Shown here in pieces: positions 1 to 12,658 of a DNA stretch of 64,000 nt. How positions within the stretch are numbered: position 1 is the stretch's first letter; every line of letters starts with the position of its first letter. The position numbers were made by a program, and so were the translations under genes. The stretch lies in contig NC_066315.1 in assembly GCF_022539315.1 (NCBI RefSeq), positions 125,523,374 to 125,587,373 of the forward strand, in the 5' to 3' direction. This DNA comes from Serinus canaria. Taxonomy: Eukaryota; Chordata; Aves; Passeriformes; Fringillidae. The notes beneath the pieces were generated by a model. That model had not been told where the DNA came from. It was given only the letters and a program-made list of their open reading frames with translations, and did not search any database.

Positions 1-1782
1 TGCAATAGTCAGTTTGACACTTCTAATGTATAAGCTCCTGCCTCATGTTAAATAAATTTGACATTTATTGGGTAAAATCTTCACTTTGATATCCAAGAGA
101 AGTAGTTATTATAAAGAATTCTGGATTTAAATCTATTTTGCATATGCCAGTTTCTATTTAGATAGTTCTTTATGACTAAATCAGACCTTCTTTACTGGCA
201 TGATGAAAAGCACCCCTATAAGAAGCTTGTCTCTGCCAAATTTCAGCTTCCTAGATACAGCTAATTCTATGCTAGATGTTTGCAAAAAGTGGCAATGAAA
301 TATATGATATTGAAGAGTTTTGTTCAGTAATTGTAATTTCATTCAGTCTGAAATCTTTCAACTCCCCCTTCCTATGTCCACAAAATTTTCCCTGAACAGA
401 TACCAGATCCTGATATTTGGAGAGGCTTAGAAAGGATTACTGGAGGAAATGTCAGACAGCCTTTACTTTGTGAGAAATATTTTCACTAAAAATATCTGAG
501 TATAAAATAAATGAATGGCCGTGGTTTCTCCTTTTCCAAAATGAGAACTTGGTAATAGAGCCACCCTTTCCTCCAGATGGAAGGACAGCACAGGCTGTTC
601 AGAACCATCTCAACACATTCATAAGTACAAATAAAAAGTTCTGAATGGCTCACCAGTGATCTGATATCTTTCCCACTGCACACAACTGCTCAGAGATCAC
701 TGCATTCCCAAGTGAATGAGGTCCTGCTTTGCTTGGAAAACTGACAAGAAGTAGAAGGATCCTTACAGCTATAGCTGATTTAGTGGTGTAGGATGGCTCT
801 GCGGTCTGTATGGGACCTGATTTTCTCTAGATGTGCATTATCATCTTCTCTCTTCTTGAGAGAGAAGGAAACAAAGGCAATGGTAGAAGATATTTCACTG
901 TGCTCTTGACTTGAGTCTCATCTGAAGGAACATGGCACAGGGATCTTGGAGTGAGGCATCAAGACCGAGCTCTGGGATATCTGTTTGACTTTGACTGAGA
1001 CATGGAAAAGTCTCTGCTGTAAGCACAGAAAACTTTCTGTGTTTAGAAGTGTTATCCTGCTGCTTATTTCATCCTCCAAACCACATACTAATTCAGGTTA
1101 TCTTTATTGATTTTGTTTTGTTTTGTTCTATGAGCCCTCTGCTAGGTCTAAAAGATTTGAAAAGGACTTGCCAGTGTGCTCCATTGTTTGAATTTCAACA
1201 TCCAGCCTATTTTGCCCCAGAATATGATGCAATGTGATAAACACCAACTGATGTCCAGACTACAGTGAAAAAATCCCACTCTGACTACTTAAATCTCACT
1301 GATAAAGAAGCTTGGGAATGGTTGTATGCCATTTCTGCTAGGCTGACAAGAGCTGCCAAATCAGGACTCAGTGAATTATATGAAGCAAATGAACATTCTG
1401 TCACAATGTTGTTTATTTTATCAAGTTGGTGGATTGGATAAACTTTTTTCATGGTTTTATTATCTTCCCATTTCAGACTGTGATAGTTTTCATGGAAATA
1501 TTTGTCATTGTCATGAGTCAAGCTTAGTCATATCCACCTGAGCAGAATAAAACTGGCTTATATACTAGCAGAACCTTTATATAAGGGTTGGGGAACTAAT
1601 AAAGATTTTTACAATATTTGTGGTTGTTCACATGTGTGCATGTATATATATACATACATAATTCACAAAACTGAGTTATACAGCTTTTTATCCATTCAGG
1701 CTTGAAAGGAAGGTAAATTATATGAGATGTCCTAAGAAATGCTCTGGTAATAATATTTTTAAAGTGTTTAGACAACATTCTG
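1..1782. other. Non-coding AT-rich DNA, no gene seen
   Basis: No exon, RNA gene or recognised repeat is seen. Open frames on both strands are at most 90 codons and resemble no family I know. A small pyrimidine/purine hairpin lies at 845-867 (arms CTTCTCTC and GAGAGAAG). The part around 700-1000 looks richer in G+C than its flanks but has no reading frame of note. Confidence 0.6.
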
Positions 1783-1880
1783 GGGCCCCTCATGTGATTC
1801 TTAGCCTGTCCTATGCAGGAGCTCTGCTGGATGGCACTAATGGGTCCCTTCCAACACAGCATATTCAATGATTCTATGAT
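1783..1880 (+). mobile_element. CR1 LINE 3' tail fragment
   Basis: This short stretch reads like the extreme 3' end of a CR1 retrotransposon in sense orientation: a 'GGGTCCCTTCCAAC' block followed by the terminal ATTCTATGATT-type repeat at about 1870-1880. CR1 elements insert with strong 5' truncation, so a piece of about 100 bp with only the 3' end is the normal form in birds. No reverse-transcriptase coding sequence is present. The 5' boundary is estimated. Confidence 0.8.
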
Positions 1881-2568
1881 TTAGTTTATGACCATATCTT
1901 ATATTTTTGATGTCATATATTTTGAAGTAAATTATTTTTGGAGGTATTTTGGGGTTGTGTTAAAATAAACAGGATATGTAAGAAATACATAGTAATATTT
2001 ATACAAACCTCATTTCCCATATTGTCTTTTTTTAGTAATTTTTAAATGCATTTAGAATAGCAAATCCCTTGGTCACTGTTCTTCCTGCTTCTCATTCCTT
2101 CCACAGCTCTAGAGCTACACACTAGGTTGAATGCAAAAAATTCTTTGCTATGGGAAAATCTATGACTTAGAAAGGCAGAAGACCTTTTGTAGCATTTTTG
2201 TAGGGCTTAAACTCATTTTTTGATGAGTTGAGGATAGCTATAAATTTCACATATTTAAAGTGAATAATGTGTTAAATACATGTAGTCTATTATTATCTTA
2301 AGATATCCTTTAAAATCTGTGAAAACTCCTTATTCATAGCTGAAAAAACATCCAGGCAGATAGAGGTATAGAGGCGTGTAAAATTAAACAGAAGGAGTAA
2401 AAAATTATAATAATTTAATTTTTGATCACCTGGAAGACAAACCACCTGTAAATAAAATGAATAGAAGTGATAATTTATTGATGAAATGGATTTTCATGGA
2501 GATACTGGCAAAATTTCTGTAAGCCAATAAGAAAATGAAAATATTCTTTCTTTTTCTATTCTATTTCC

Positions 2569-2588
2569 TTTTTTTTTTTTTTTTTTTT
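2569..2588. repeat. Poly(T) run, 20 bases
   Basis: Twenty consecutive T residues follow a T/C-rich stretch. It could be the complement of a poly(A) tail from an element on the minus strand, but no gene-like or SINE-like sequence is recognised to its right, so it is treated as a simple mononucleotide repeat. Confidence 0.9.
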
Positions 2589-2694
2589 AGACTTTATATC
2601 TGGGACAACCAGTTACTTTTTGTTTTTGAAATCTTCACTTGATATCTTGATAATAAACTCAGCTCCATTCTTAATTAGACAAAATATACGACAA

Positions 2695-2727
2695 GTTAAA
2701 CTGTATAAAGTTTAACTTTATAAAGTT
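2695..2727. repeat. Cluster of overlapping short palindromes
   Basis: Three self-complementary arrangements overlap. GTTAAACT (2695-2702) pairs with AGTTTAAC (2709-2716). TATAAAGTT (2704-2712) pairs with AACTTTATA (2714-2722) across a single T. AACTTTATAAAGTT (2714-2727) is a perfect 14-bp palindrome. The pairings are mutually exclusive alternatives. No function is assigned. Confidence 0.8.
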
Positions 2728-2812
2728 CTTATATAAAATATCTTTGCAGATTAAAAATAACAGAGCTAGTATCTGCTTCACATCCAGAGTAATTTAAAAT
2801 GTGGTTTTGAAT

Positions 2813-2843
2813 TTTAGCTCTGATGAAGTTTAGCTCTGATGAA
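2813..2843. repeat. Direct duplication, 16-bp period
   Basis: The 15-mer TTTAGCTCTGATGAA occurs at 2813-2827 and again at 2829-2843, an exact short tandem duplication. It is probably replication slippage. Confidence 0.9.
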
Positions 2844-3726
2844 TTTTCTACTCCTTCTTTTTAGTTGTCTGATAGTTTGATTTCTAAAATGTCATGTCAG
2901 GAGATCTGATTCTAATTTCTTGAAAGTAGAAATTTGGAAAGGAATTAGGCTCATCTCACCTACACTTCACTTAGTCAAAGTACATTCTGATTAATAGCAC
3001 TGTTGTTTCTCTAAAATCTTTATTGCTCAGAAGCATAGGGCTGGGGGTCAGAGCCAAGAACTTGTCCAAGAAAACCCTCTGAGCTAGTTATGGATGGGAT
3101 AAATGAATCACTTCCTCACAACGCTCATTTCTAGATATTGACTATAAGAAGAGCTGAAGCAATGAGCATAAACTAGCTACACTATTACATTAGGTAAGAG
3201 GAATTATACTTTTTTATAAAATTCTGGGTTTGGTTTCAGACACTTTCTCAGCCAGAGATCAAAATATAACTGTATTCCGCTGAAAAAATAAATTCTGACT
3301 GTGGTATTAGATGTGGCTTTCTACTTTACTTCAGTGTGTTTGTTGGCTTATTCACTCAAGACTTATGAAATGAAAGCATAAAGTGCTCTCTTTAGGTGTC
3401 CATTCTATCAACTTTTGCTTTAATTTGTATACTGTATCATTTTCACAAACATGTTGTACTTGTGGTTTTTTTTTTCTGACAGTTAATATTTTCTTAAATG
3501 TTTCTTTTAATGACTTTATTATCTTTCCCAGCCATTTATATCCCAACATTGATGGTTTCCCAGATTCTTGGGAGGGTTTTCTCTGTTGATTCTCAAAATT
3601 ATTCTTCTTTATTGGCATCATCTCATTTAGTTCAGCCTGAAATTTTTCTCTCTGTACCAGCTGTTAGAATGCAATTTAGACCATCAAACAAGATTATAGG
3701 CTGAGTTTTCAGACTTGCTAAGCCTT

Positions 3727-3746
3727 ATCTCATCTCATCTCATCTC
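3727..3746. repeat. (ATCTC)4 microsatellite
   Basis: Four uninterrupted copies of the pentamer ATCTC, followed by more pyrimidine-rich sequence. Confidence 0.9.
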
Positions 3747-6700
3747 TTCTCCCATTAAAGACAATGATAAACTCTCCCTAATTTTAGAGGAACAGAAATA
3801 GTGGTAAGCTAAAGGCTCTCATCCTGTGAAAAGCAATTATAACTTTTGTCTTTTTCGTCCCTACTCTTGCAAGATATTTTAGAAAAGGTGTCATCCAAAA
3901 CATTCTTATCCTCTGAAATGAGAAGACTTGGATAATATTTTCTTATTTATTCTTATTTTCTTGTTTTGTGGTGGCCAAAAAGACAAAGCTCTTTTTGCTG
4001 TAGAGAAAGTGTACTAAACTGAGGTTAGGTGGTTATTTGAACTGGTTTGATGGCTGCTGTACCCCACAGTATGGCAAAACTAGACCAAAAATTCATTTTG
4101 ATGTGCATCAAATAATTTTGTTAGGTTTTCTTTCTTCTTTCTAGGGGAAAAAAAATTATGTTATTGTGAAATTTAGGATACAGATACTGTTGGTTCATTA
4201 GAACGTCATCTATTTTCACAACTTTAGAGTTTGAATTAGAGAGGCTGGAATGACATAATATAATCCCAGCTTTTTGTATGTCTTTTCAATGAATTTTATA
4301 AGTAGTGATCTAATAAAAATTAGTAGTAGTAGTGACAGCCTTGTTTGATCAATAAAATAAGTAAAAAAATAAGGAGTTGAAAATATTTCCAGCAGAATTA
4401 TTCAATGACTATTTTTCTAATTCCATAAATTGTGATGGAATAAATCAGAATTATATTGATAAGCAAATATTTATAATCACTTAAACTTAAAAAACTTAAT
4501 ATAGGAATGCCTAGCTATCTTAATGTCCTGATTGTCTTTCACTTTTTAGGAAACACCCCAGGGTTCTCTGTTGACAGTTGCACAACCTTGTTACAAACAA
4601 ATAGAACAAGGTATAGGGCACATAGGACAGCACAGTCAGATGGAATTCTGGGCTTCCTGTGTATTCCAGCTGTGTATGTATACCTGAGGGTATTCTGAAA
4701 TAAAAGCCATACAATCCCCCTTTTCCTTCCTCTTATTGGTTCATTCAGTATAGATTATCCAGAGCCAGCTTTTAGGAGGCACTGCTTGCTAAGCAAAGTC
4801 GACAGTTGGTAAATTTAATTTCAAACTAAGCCTGTAGGCCACTTCTGCTCTGTAATGTAGATGTGGAATTTAAATTTTATGATGCTGTATGCAGTGCCCA
4901 GATCAGATTTGATAACACTAGTTGCAGAGTGGGAATAGTACTCTGCTTGGGGGGTAGTGCCTCAGAGCACTTCTCATATGCCATGTTGGTACTGGTACTA
5001 CATTTTGCATGCAGGTACTTTTTTTCTCCTAAACACTTGCTTTTCCATTCCATTCTCACAAATAAGGTGTGGATCAGCACATGGAGGGGGATTTTCAACG
5101 AATCAAGATGGGATACAAGACTGCAATATGACACTTTGTTGAACAAAATTTAGCATTTCTAAAAATTGCACTTGGTTGCATTTGTATGAACTGATAGTCA
5201 GAAAAGGTGTGTTTCTAAACAGAAGGAATGATTTTTAATAAATTGATTTCTGTCCTCTGGTTTCATGGTATCAGAGGTGCATCCACATACTGATATGTAG
5301 TGCAAATGAAGTTAATTTGTCCCCCTCCAGAAAAAAAAAGTACTGTACCAATATCCTGCAGTATTCAGAAGGTCAAACTACATAATCTTTCCCAAAGTAA
5401 TTTTTTCTGTATTATAATAATATTAATAGCACTTATCATCAAGAAAAGTAGGAAAATTTATAAAAATCTGAATTAAAAGTAAAACTATAAAGATTTAATG
5501 CATGGTTGGTGCCCTTTTTTGAACACATGAAATTAAATTTCCAAGGAAAATAATAAGATTTACAAGATTAATGGATCTCTTGTATTTATAGCTCAAAATT
5601 TGGAAGTAAATTAACATTTGACTATCCTAGGCACTAAACCAGAAATTCATGACAATTTTCTTGCTGAACAGAAACATTTGGAGCAGTTCAGTCATCTCAA
5701 ATGAAACATCGTAAGAGTCCAGAATATACATTTTGTGTGTGAATACATGTGTGTGCACATGAATACATATATTAACCTTTTCTTTTGAAGTGAAATACTT
5801 TTCTGAAGCTGTTGTGTTGTGTTAAACATAAAAACCTTTATTTATCAACCAGGTTTGTAGCATGAGGAGCACTGCTATAGGCCAGATTGTACCTTCTGTA
5901 AAACCAGGGTTCTCCTTCAAGTTCTTTCCACAGACTCAGCTGTCACTGCAACAGCTGTCAAAATGAAGATCCTGATGCTGATGCCACTCCAGGTATGCAG
6001 TGAGCCTTTCCTTCTTGGCATGCCCATTGATCCACACAGATGGGAGAAGCCTAAAAGAGGTGACTTTTCTCAGTGCACACAGCTCACTTTATTCATACAG
6101 TTGAACCTAGTTCTTCTTCTTCCATGATTATGGAAGACAAGGAGAAAAGATAAAAAAAAGGCAAATTTTCCTTTATGTTCTTCCTGTCTTTTACATAAAC
6201 AGTCCTGGTTTTGTATTTTCCTGAGTTTTATGCCACAGCACATTTTCTCTGCAATAAGAAATTTCAGATTTGTAGAGTCCCAGAAAGAGATCTCAAAGCA
6301 GCAGTAGAGGAGGAATAATAGACAAGTTTTCTCAAAGACAGTAAGGCCTAATAATTAATAGTTAAACCTTGCAAGCTTTTCTTATATCAAATAGTTCCAT
6401 GCAGCCTTTCCTCATGACACATGACATCATGATACATGTCACTGTGCTGGAGGTTATCCCAAAGCCTGTGGGACAGAGGCTTTACTTTTAATATTTTCAG
6501 ATGAATATTTACTGGAGAGAAAAACTAAGAGTAGAGACTGGGCTCTCTCTTTCCTCTGTCTCCATACTAGCTGATATCATACACACACCATCTCCTGTGA
6601 CATGGATTAAGGTGTATGGTGCTCTGATATTCCTCACTCCATCGAGGTTTTCATCTACATCTGAATTTGAAGAATTCAAAGTAAATAGTATCTAACAGTG

Positions 6701-7359
6701 TTTGACACATGGTTAATTGCACTTGCAGAAAGTATACAAAACTGGCCTTTCTGTGTTTCTGTCCACTGTAAGAAACAACCTAAATTTATTTTATGATTCA
6801 TGATATTATTCATAACCCTAACTTCATATTCACGTTATCAGACAACACTGATGAAGGTTTGTTATAAAAAGATGGTAAGTCATCTAAAGATTTTTTTTCT
6901 TTTTAATTCACAGAAAGAGAAGAATATTTCAATATCTCTGCAATTTTGGTATTATTGACTTTTATTTACCATTGCATTGATAACGCCTTCTAAAATACAA
7001 TTTTTTTTCTCCATACTAATTAGATGAACTGAAGCAAGACAAATACATATTTGGTTGTTTTATATAAAACTAACATTTCGCACATGAAGATTCTTTTTCT
7101 AAATGTATGTTGCTATCTTCTAGGCCATCTTGCAGATTCATTGGCCTAATAGGTTTGATCTGAATTTTAAACCAGTTCAGATTTTTCAATTTTCAAGTCT
7201 TATTAGGCCCACCCTTTTCTCTAATATGCTATTTCACATTACATAGTTACTAGAACAGATCCTGGAAAAGGAATTATTCCTGGACTTCATTTTGTGTTTT
7301 ACCATAGAAACATATAGATACAGTTTCTTTCAGTGTAATTATGCCCTGCATAATTATCA

Positions 7360-7829
7360 GGGTCAGAGAAGAATGAAGAGGATGAGGCGATCACAAAGTG
7401 AAGCAGGTAATTCCCTGCAGTTTATGGAGCAGACTCCAGAGCAGGTGGATATTTCTTTAAGAAATGATGGCCTGTGGATGACACGCACCAGAGCTGCTTC
7501 ATCTTAAGGACTGCAGCCCATGGAGATTGCCCACACTGACAGAGGAAGTGTGAGAAGGAAGAGTGACAGAGAAGGAACTTTTACAGACTGTCTGAAAACC
7601 CCATTCCCCACCCCTCTGTGCCACTGTGGATGAAGGGCGGTGGGTAGAGGAACTGGGAATGAAGGAATTCACTTAACCTGTTTTTCCAGTGAAGGTAATG
7701 GGTAAGTGATCTCACTGTCTTCATCACTGACCACAGGCCTTTCCATCTCATTTCCATCTTTCATTTCAGGAAGGGGAGTGAGAGGGCTGCTGGGTGGGCA
7801 TCTGGCTGCTGGCCAGTGCTAACCCACCA
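7360..7829 (+). mobile_element. Degraded endogenous retrovirus LTR (bird type), internally deleted
   Basis: The stretch matches, in order, landmarks I recall from a common bird ERV LTR family: a 'GATGAGGCGATC...GTGAAGCAGGTAATTCCCTGCAG' block near 7380, repeated 'GAGCAGGTGGATATTTC' and 'GGACTGCAGCCCATGG' units, 'CCCCATTCCCCACCC' near 7600, 'GGTAAGTGATCTCACTGTC' near 7700, and an end at 'AACCCACCA' (7821-7829). The sense orientation is plus. The part that normally lies between the 'AATGAAGGA' and 'GTGATCTC' landmarks and carries the polyadenylation signal is mostly missing, so the element is dead. No retroviral genes adjoin it. The left boundary is approximate. The family match is from memory and should be confirmed with RepeatMasker. 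Confidence 0.7.
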
Positions 7830-8992
7830 AATGCTAAAATGGTGATCAAGTTAATAAAGACACTTTTTTCCCTCTAAAATGTGCTGCATTTTTCATAGAT
7901 GAGTTGTTAATATGTTGTGGCTGCTGATCTTACATTAAGTCTTATCTGGTTTTTATATGATATTTCTTGCTTGCTATCTACATACTTTTGTAAATTGTGA
8001 TACTATACATGCTCTCTGGAGTTCAATCTTTATGTACTAGCTTATTTAGAATTGGGTGTTGAAATCAAAGTTTGCTTTTGACCATGTCTAGATTTCATGC
8101 TTTAGACTTAATTAGTCATTTTGTATATAGCATAGGTATTTAATTTTACTTTTAGAAATTTTATTATTTCCCCTGACCTCTTTTTAATCACCGTTTTCAC
8201 TAGTTTGAATTAAAAAAATCAGAATTTATAGTAAAGTACACTGGCAATCTGCTTCTGATGTGACATTTACAATAGGATGTTGATTATTACTTAATTTTTT
8301 TGTCATCTCTATTTTTTTTCTGAAAATGTGTTTTACTATAGGCAGAGCCCAAAAACTGTCCATGATTCTTTTTTAAAGTTACCAGACAGCTGAAATGCAG
8401 CAGCTGACCATATGAACACTCCTACTTGTATATGAGAGCTAGAACAAGTCTACTTAAGGCACTGAACCTTGCTAACCACAAAAAATCATCACATGGTACC
8501 TTTAGTTCACCTTTGATTTAAGGGAAAAAGTGTTCAGCAGTAAATTTTGATTACCATGATCCAACTACTTCTAACCTGTTTTATCAAGTCTCATATTTAA
8601 TGTCTTATTATAATCATCATTTTTAAACAATCCTTTAATGAGGATTGTGCAAGTTCTTTGCCTTCATTGAATTTTTCATGTAAAATTAGCCCTAATTTTT
8701 GGCAACCCCAATGAATGTAAGTAAGTAAGTAAAAACATGGTATTGGAAAGCCATAAATTCCCTCAATATGAACAAGCTTAACAATGTCTTTCTATTGTAG
8801 GAAAAGAAAGACTATGGTATTCTATGGTTCAAGAGGTTGTATTTGAATGTTTCATTAACTTTTAACTTCACCATACTTTGTGGCTTGTACTTTATTGTCA
8901 TGAGAACACAGTTCTGCACCTATGGTAATAAAGCCGAATTAATGGTTAGGAAGTTGCCATCTAAAATAACCATATGAGAAGCTAAAAATATC
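7830..8992. other. Non-coding DNA between an LTR and a CR1 fragment
   Basis: No reading frame or known repeat is seen apart from the (GTAA)4 tract. AT-rich unique sequence. Confidence 0.6.
8717..8732. repeat. (GTAA)4 microsatellite
   Basis: Four perfect GTAA units. Too short to be strongly unstable. Confidence 0.9.
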
Positions 8993-9165
8993 AAAGAATC
9001 ATGGAATGGTCAGGGCTGGGAGGGATCTTAAACATTTAGACATCATCCAATTCTAAGCCCTCTGCCATGGGAAGGGAGACCTTTCACTAGATCAGGTTGC
9101 TCTGGGCCCCATCCAATGCGTCCTTGAACACTTCCAGGAATGGAGATATATCTGGGCAAGAAAGT
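8993..9165 (-). mobile_element. CR1 LINE 3' fragment, minus strand
   Basis: Read on the plus strand it begins with 'GAATCATGGAATGG', then 'GGGAGGGATCTTAAA', 'CCCTCTGCCATGGGAAGGG' and 'CTAGATCAGGTTGCTCTGGG', ending in 'CTTGAACACTTCCAGGAATGG'. This is the order of the CR1 3' untranslated region in reverse complement, so the element points left and its 3' end is at about 8993. It is 5'-truncated. Similarity becomes unclear after about 9165. The small open frames that cross it on both strands are by-products of the repeat. Confidence 0.9.
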
Positions 9166-11066
9166 GTCACTTGCATTCAAAGAAAGGGAGCTTTGTTCAT
9201 GCCTGAAGCTGAACAGATCAATCTGGGCACTCTTTTCAGAATGATGTACATATTCCATAGGGTTTGGAAGCATACTTGAAACATAGTCCAGTTCCTGTCA
9301 CTGCATCTTAAACTCGAGCCGAGGACAAGGTGTTGTTCTGGATGCACATGGTTAAGCTGGATGGACTCCTCAGCAATCCTTTGTCTCTCTCAAAGGTGCT
9401 CCAGAAACACTTTGTACTAACACATCTTAGGACCATTCCTGAATGGTATGATCTTCATTGCAGAATCAAGCTGATGTAGATGTTGACTTTATGACTGACA
9501 AAACCACATTGTCCAGTTTTTTGGAAAACCAGGTCATCTCAGGTAATAACAAAACTAAATCTGATCAGTGTATTATGTCAGTGAAGACCTAATTCCAATG
9601 CAAAAATATTCTGCTGCTTTTCATTTAGAGGAGCTCTAGACTGTTAAAATATTCAGACCTGATTCTACATGTATTTTATCCCTGTTGTTGCTTGGGACTG
9701 TGGTCAGTTCTGCAATGGGCTTTGCTGAAAAGAGTTTGAAGGTTTGCTCAATGCCTGTATATTTTTACTACCTGCAAACTTTCATAGGCCTGTCAACTGA
9801 TATAATTTCTGTCACACACAAAAAATTGGCCAAATGTTACTGCTCTGTGTAAGGCTTTCCTTCAGTTGCCAAATCTAAACTGCTGCAGCTTGTTCTATTT
9901 TTGAGTGGCAGTGAAGTGGAGGTATCTTATTTCCTGTGATAACAGAAACTCAGCTTCTGTTAGGTGAGGTAGAAGAGTATAACTTTAAGGGTCTGATGCT
10001 TAAATAGTTATGATCTTCATTCTCAACACTAACTATTAGAAAAAGCTTTTTAAATTTTCCTGCAACATCAAACTGCCTGAAATAGCAGGTTTCTTTTGAA
10101 TTTTGAAAAGCAGATAAACATCTCTGTCTCTCAATGCTTCTGAAGTGCCCCATTACAAAATAGTTGTCAGAGACGAGTCATCTCATTCAAAGATCCTAAA
10201 AATCTCTATTCTACTGCATCTCACTGGGCAATTTGGCAAGAACACTAGGCAAGGTTTTATGGGTACTTGTCTGTGTTTTGGCAAGTATTAGCTGAAACAG
10301 ATGTTTATATGTAACATTTTTATTTCTGAAGCGTGCTTCATCTTAAAACTAGTTTGGTTTATTGCCCTTGCTACTCCTTTTGGAAACTTGTTACAGAATA
10401 TTCTGGCTCTGTTGATTACAACTTCAAGTTTCCAATCCAAATGTATTTATTACCTATCTAAAATATTTTTTATTCGGTCAACATTGTTGTTTATTTTAAA
10501 TACCTTTTCCTTTTCTTTTGTGTTTATGCCTAACCACTCCATATATTTATGCAGAGCAATCTTATCACATCCCAGTTCATTTTACTAAATTAAACAAGAC
10601 CTTTTTGTCTTATTTCATATTGCTTTGGATACTCTGGGGACCTCATCACATAAAAATTAGAATTATATTTGCTGTTTGATGGATGTGACACTTTGTTGTC
10701 AACAATCACCCAGCTGCTCCACACTGTTTTTTCTCTTCCAGCTGTTGAGATTAGAACCTACTTTCGTTCCTTATTTAATGTTTGTTCCTTTAGTGTTATA
10801 CAATCCCATATTACCCACTTCTGTACTATGCTGTGGTTTGCTTGATATTGTTTGACTAAGGTTTATCAGCTGGCATTTACTTTTGTGTCTACATGAAATG
10901 TAATCAAAGTATGAAACAAGATCTCTACCATGGCTAATCCTTGGCTAACTCTTTCAGTTGATTATTCCCTTCTCAGGTTTGTCAGTTGCTAGCTGTTTTT
11001 TAGTCAGTTTACTATTTATGGTGCAATTCTTGCTCTGATGTTCCCCCACTTGTTAATTCCCCTAAG

Positions 11067-11104
11067 TAATCTATCAGATGTTTTGTCATATATCTGATAG
11101 ATTA
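11067..11104. repeat. Perfect inverted repeat, 13-bp arms, 12-base loop
   Basis: TAATCTATCAGAT (11067-11079) is the exact reverse complement of ATCTGATAGATTA (11092-11104). The loop occupies 11080-11091. It is not part of any recognised repeat. It could form a hairpin in RNA or single-stranded DNA; its function is unknown. Confidence 0.95.
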
Positions 11105-12619
11105 ATTATATCGTTATTTTCCTTTTTATTTTATGTACTAGGCTATAGATATGAGGCTAATCTAAATCAAAAATTCTTAGATAAGTTATTTTAAATTTTC
11201 TCACTATTCTCCTTACGACAGGGTCCTGTATTATTCACAAAATAAATATATTCTTTCCTTTAAAATAACTCAGTTTTTACCTGTAATTTTTGCAGTTATT
11301 ACCTTCAGATAAAAAATGGCATTATGTAGAGTACTGACCTCTATTGGGCCTATGGAACACATGTACTTCAATTCTTTTTTTGTCATAATACAGGCTTGAA
11401 TTATGTTTTGTTAACTCTTAAATCTGTCAATTTCTTGTCCATTTCTTATATAAGTTATGCTAACTAGTAAAACTCCTACTTTGCTCCTTCTGAATGTTTT
11501 GTCTTTCAAATAAAATACCTTAATAGTCACTGGAATACAGAATGAGAAAGTGAGAATTAGTCCAGGCTGATGCTTTTCGGAAAGAAGAGGCCTCTGCTCC
11601 TGAACATAATGAATATTCAATTATTTATACAACACAGAAGAGACAAGAAATGGGAGATTAGGGAGACTTTCTCCCTTGGTTTCCCAATGTGTTTTTAACC
11701 TGTTGGGCCTCCTGGGAAGTGAGAGCTAGAGTTCAAACACTAGAGAAAGTAAATTATATTGGAATACTCTTACTTGTAAGCAGTTGATAGAAAAAGAGTA
11801 TAAAATTTCTTTCCATCCTCTTCTAGCTACATTGTGAATATGGCTTTATATTTTTCTCTAAATTTCTCAGAGGACCTGAAAAGAAATATAGTGGTTTGTA
11901 TGTGAAAGAATTGACTGTTTCACTTTACTTATGTTTGTTTAATTGTGGGGGGAAATGGCAGTGAAATGAAGGTTTGTTGCTTTTGGCAAAAGATTTATAA
12001 ATAAAAGCAGTTTATATCTCACAATTGAGAGTAAAGAGGGATGTTTAGTTTTGGCTTATTTGCCCCCTGAAATAAAAAATCCATTTATATGTGGTTACAA
12101 ACAACTGATTTCTGTTTCTTATTCCAGCTTCTTGGGTTTCATAGAAATATCTAATACGTTGAATTGGATTCAATACTTCTTACATTAAATATCTAGGAAA
12201 ATATATAAAGAGTGAGTGGTTCAAGGCTGTTGAAGAAATAGAATCTTTCAGGAACCCTATGCACCTATGGATTGTATATATGTTACTTACACTATTTGCA
12301 CTTGCAAGTGTTATATTTTAGTCATCATCTTTCAAAGTCTAGGATCGCCAACAAGAACATTTCAAGGACAAAATCTGGTTGTATTGTTGAATAAAATTTA
12401 ATGGACCAAGCTTTCTATATGACCTTATATTCCTGAATTAACAAGGAAGGAAATGCTTCCAAAAATAGCTATGGAACAGTCTGCTCTTATATGTATAAAC
12501 CAGGCATGTATATAAGTAAAATTTGTTGATTCATTAATAGTAATACTTCTGATGTAAAAGAATCTTTGACTCATGCTGCTTTATATACTGAGAATGCTCC
12601 CAAAACTGTATAATTTTAT

Positions 12620-12658
12620 TTCAATATTTAGTTACTACTGTTTTGGGAAAATATTGAA
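12620..12658. repeat. Inverted repeat, 10-bp AT-rich arms
   Basis: TTCAATATTT (12620-12629) and AAATATTGAA (12649-12658) are exact reverse complements with a 19-base spacer. AT-rich arms of this length arise by chance fairly often in sequence of this composition. Confidence 0.85.

Larger units (their letters stand above)
1881..7359. other. Unique non-coding DNA with minor simple repeats
   Basis: No gene is supported in this 5.5 kb. It contains a T20 run, a cluster of overlapping palindromes at 2695-2727, a 16-bp-period duplication at 2813-2843 and a short ATCTC repeat, all listed separately. The open frames at 4863-5153 (+) and 4877-5146 (-) overlap on opposite strands, have no recognisable domain, and are probably chance. 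A leader-like ATG followed by a GT at 5963-5993 is discussed in the findings. Confidence 0.55.

Noticed and set aside
4863..5153. 96-codon plus-strand frame mirrored by an 89-codon minus-strand frame
   Set aside because: Antiparallel frames of this size with no motif and no exon signals fit chance.
7292..7507. 71-codon plus-strand frame
   Set aside because: Most of it is LTR sequence (similarity from about 7360); no gag, pol or env similarity is recognised.
9043..9279. Open frames on both strands at the CR1 copy
   Set aside because: They lie largely within the CR1 3' region, which is mostly untranslated; they carry no reverse-transcriptase motif.
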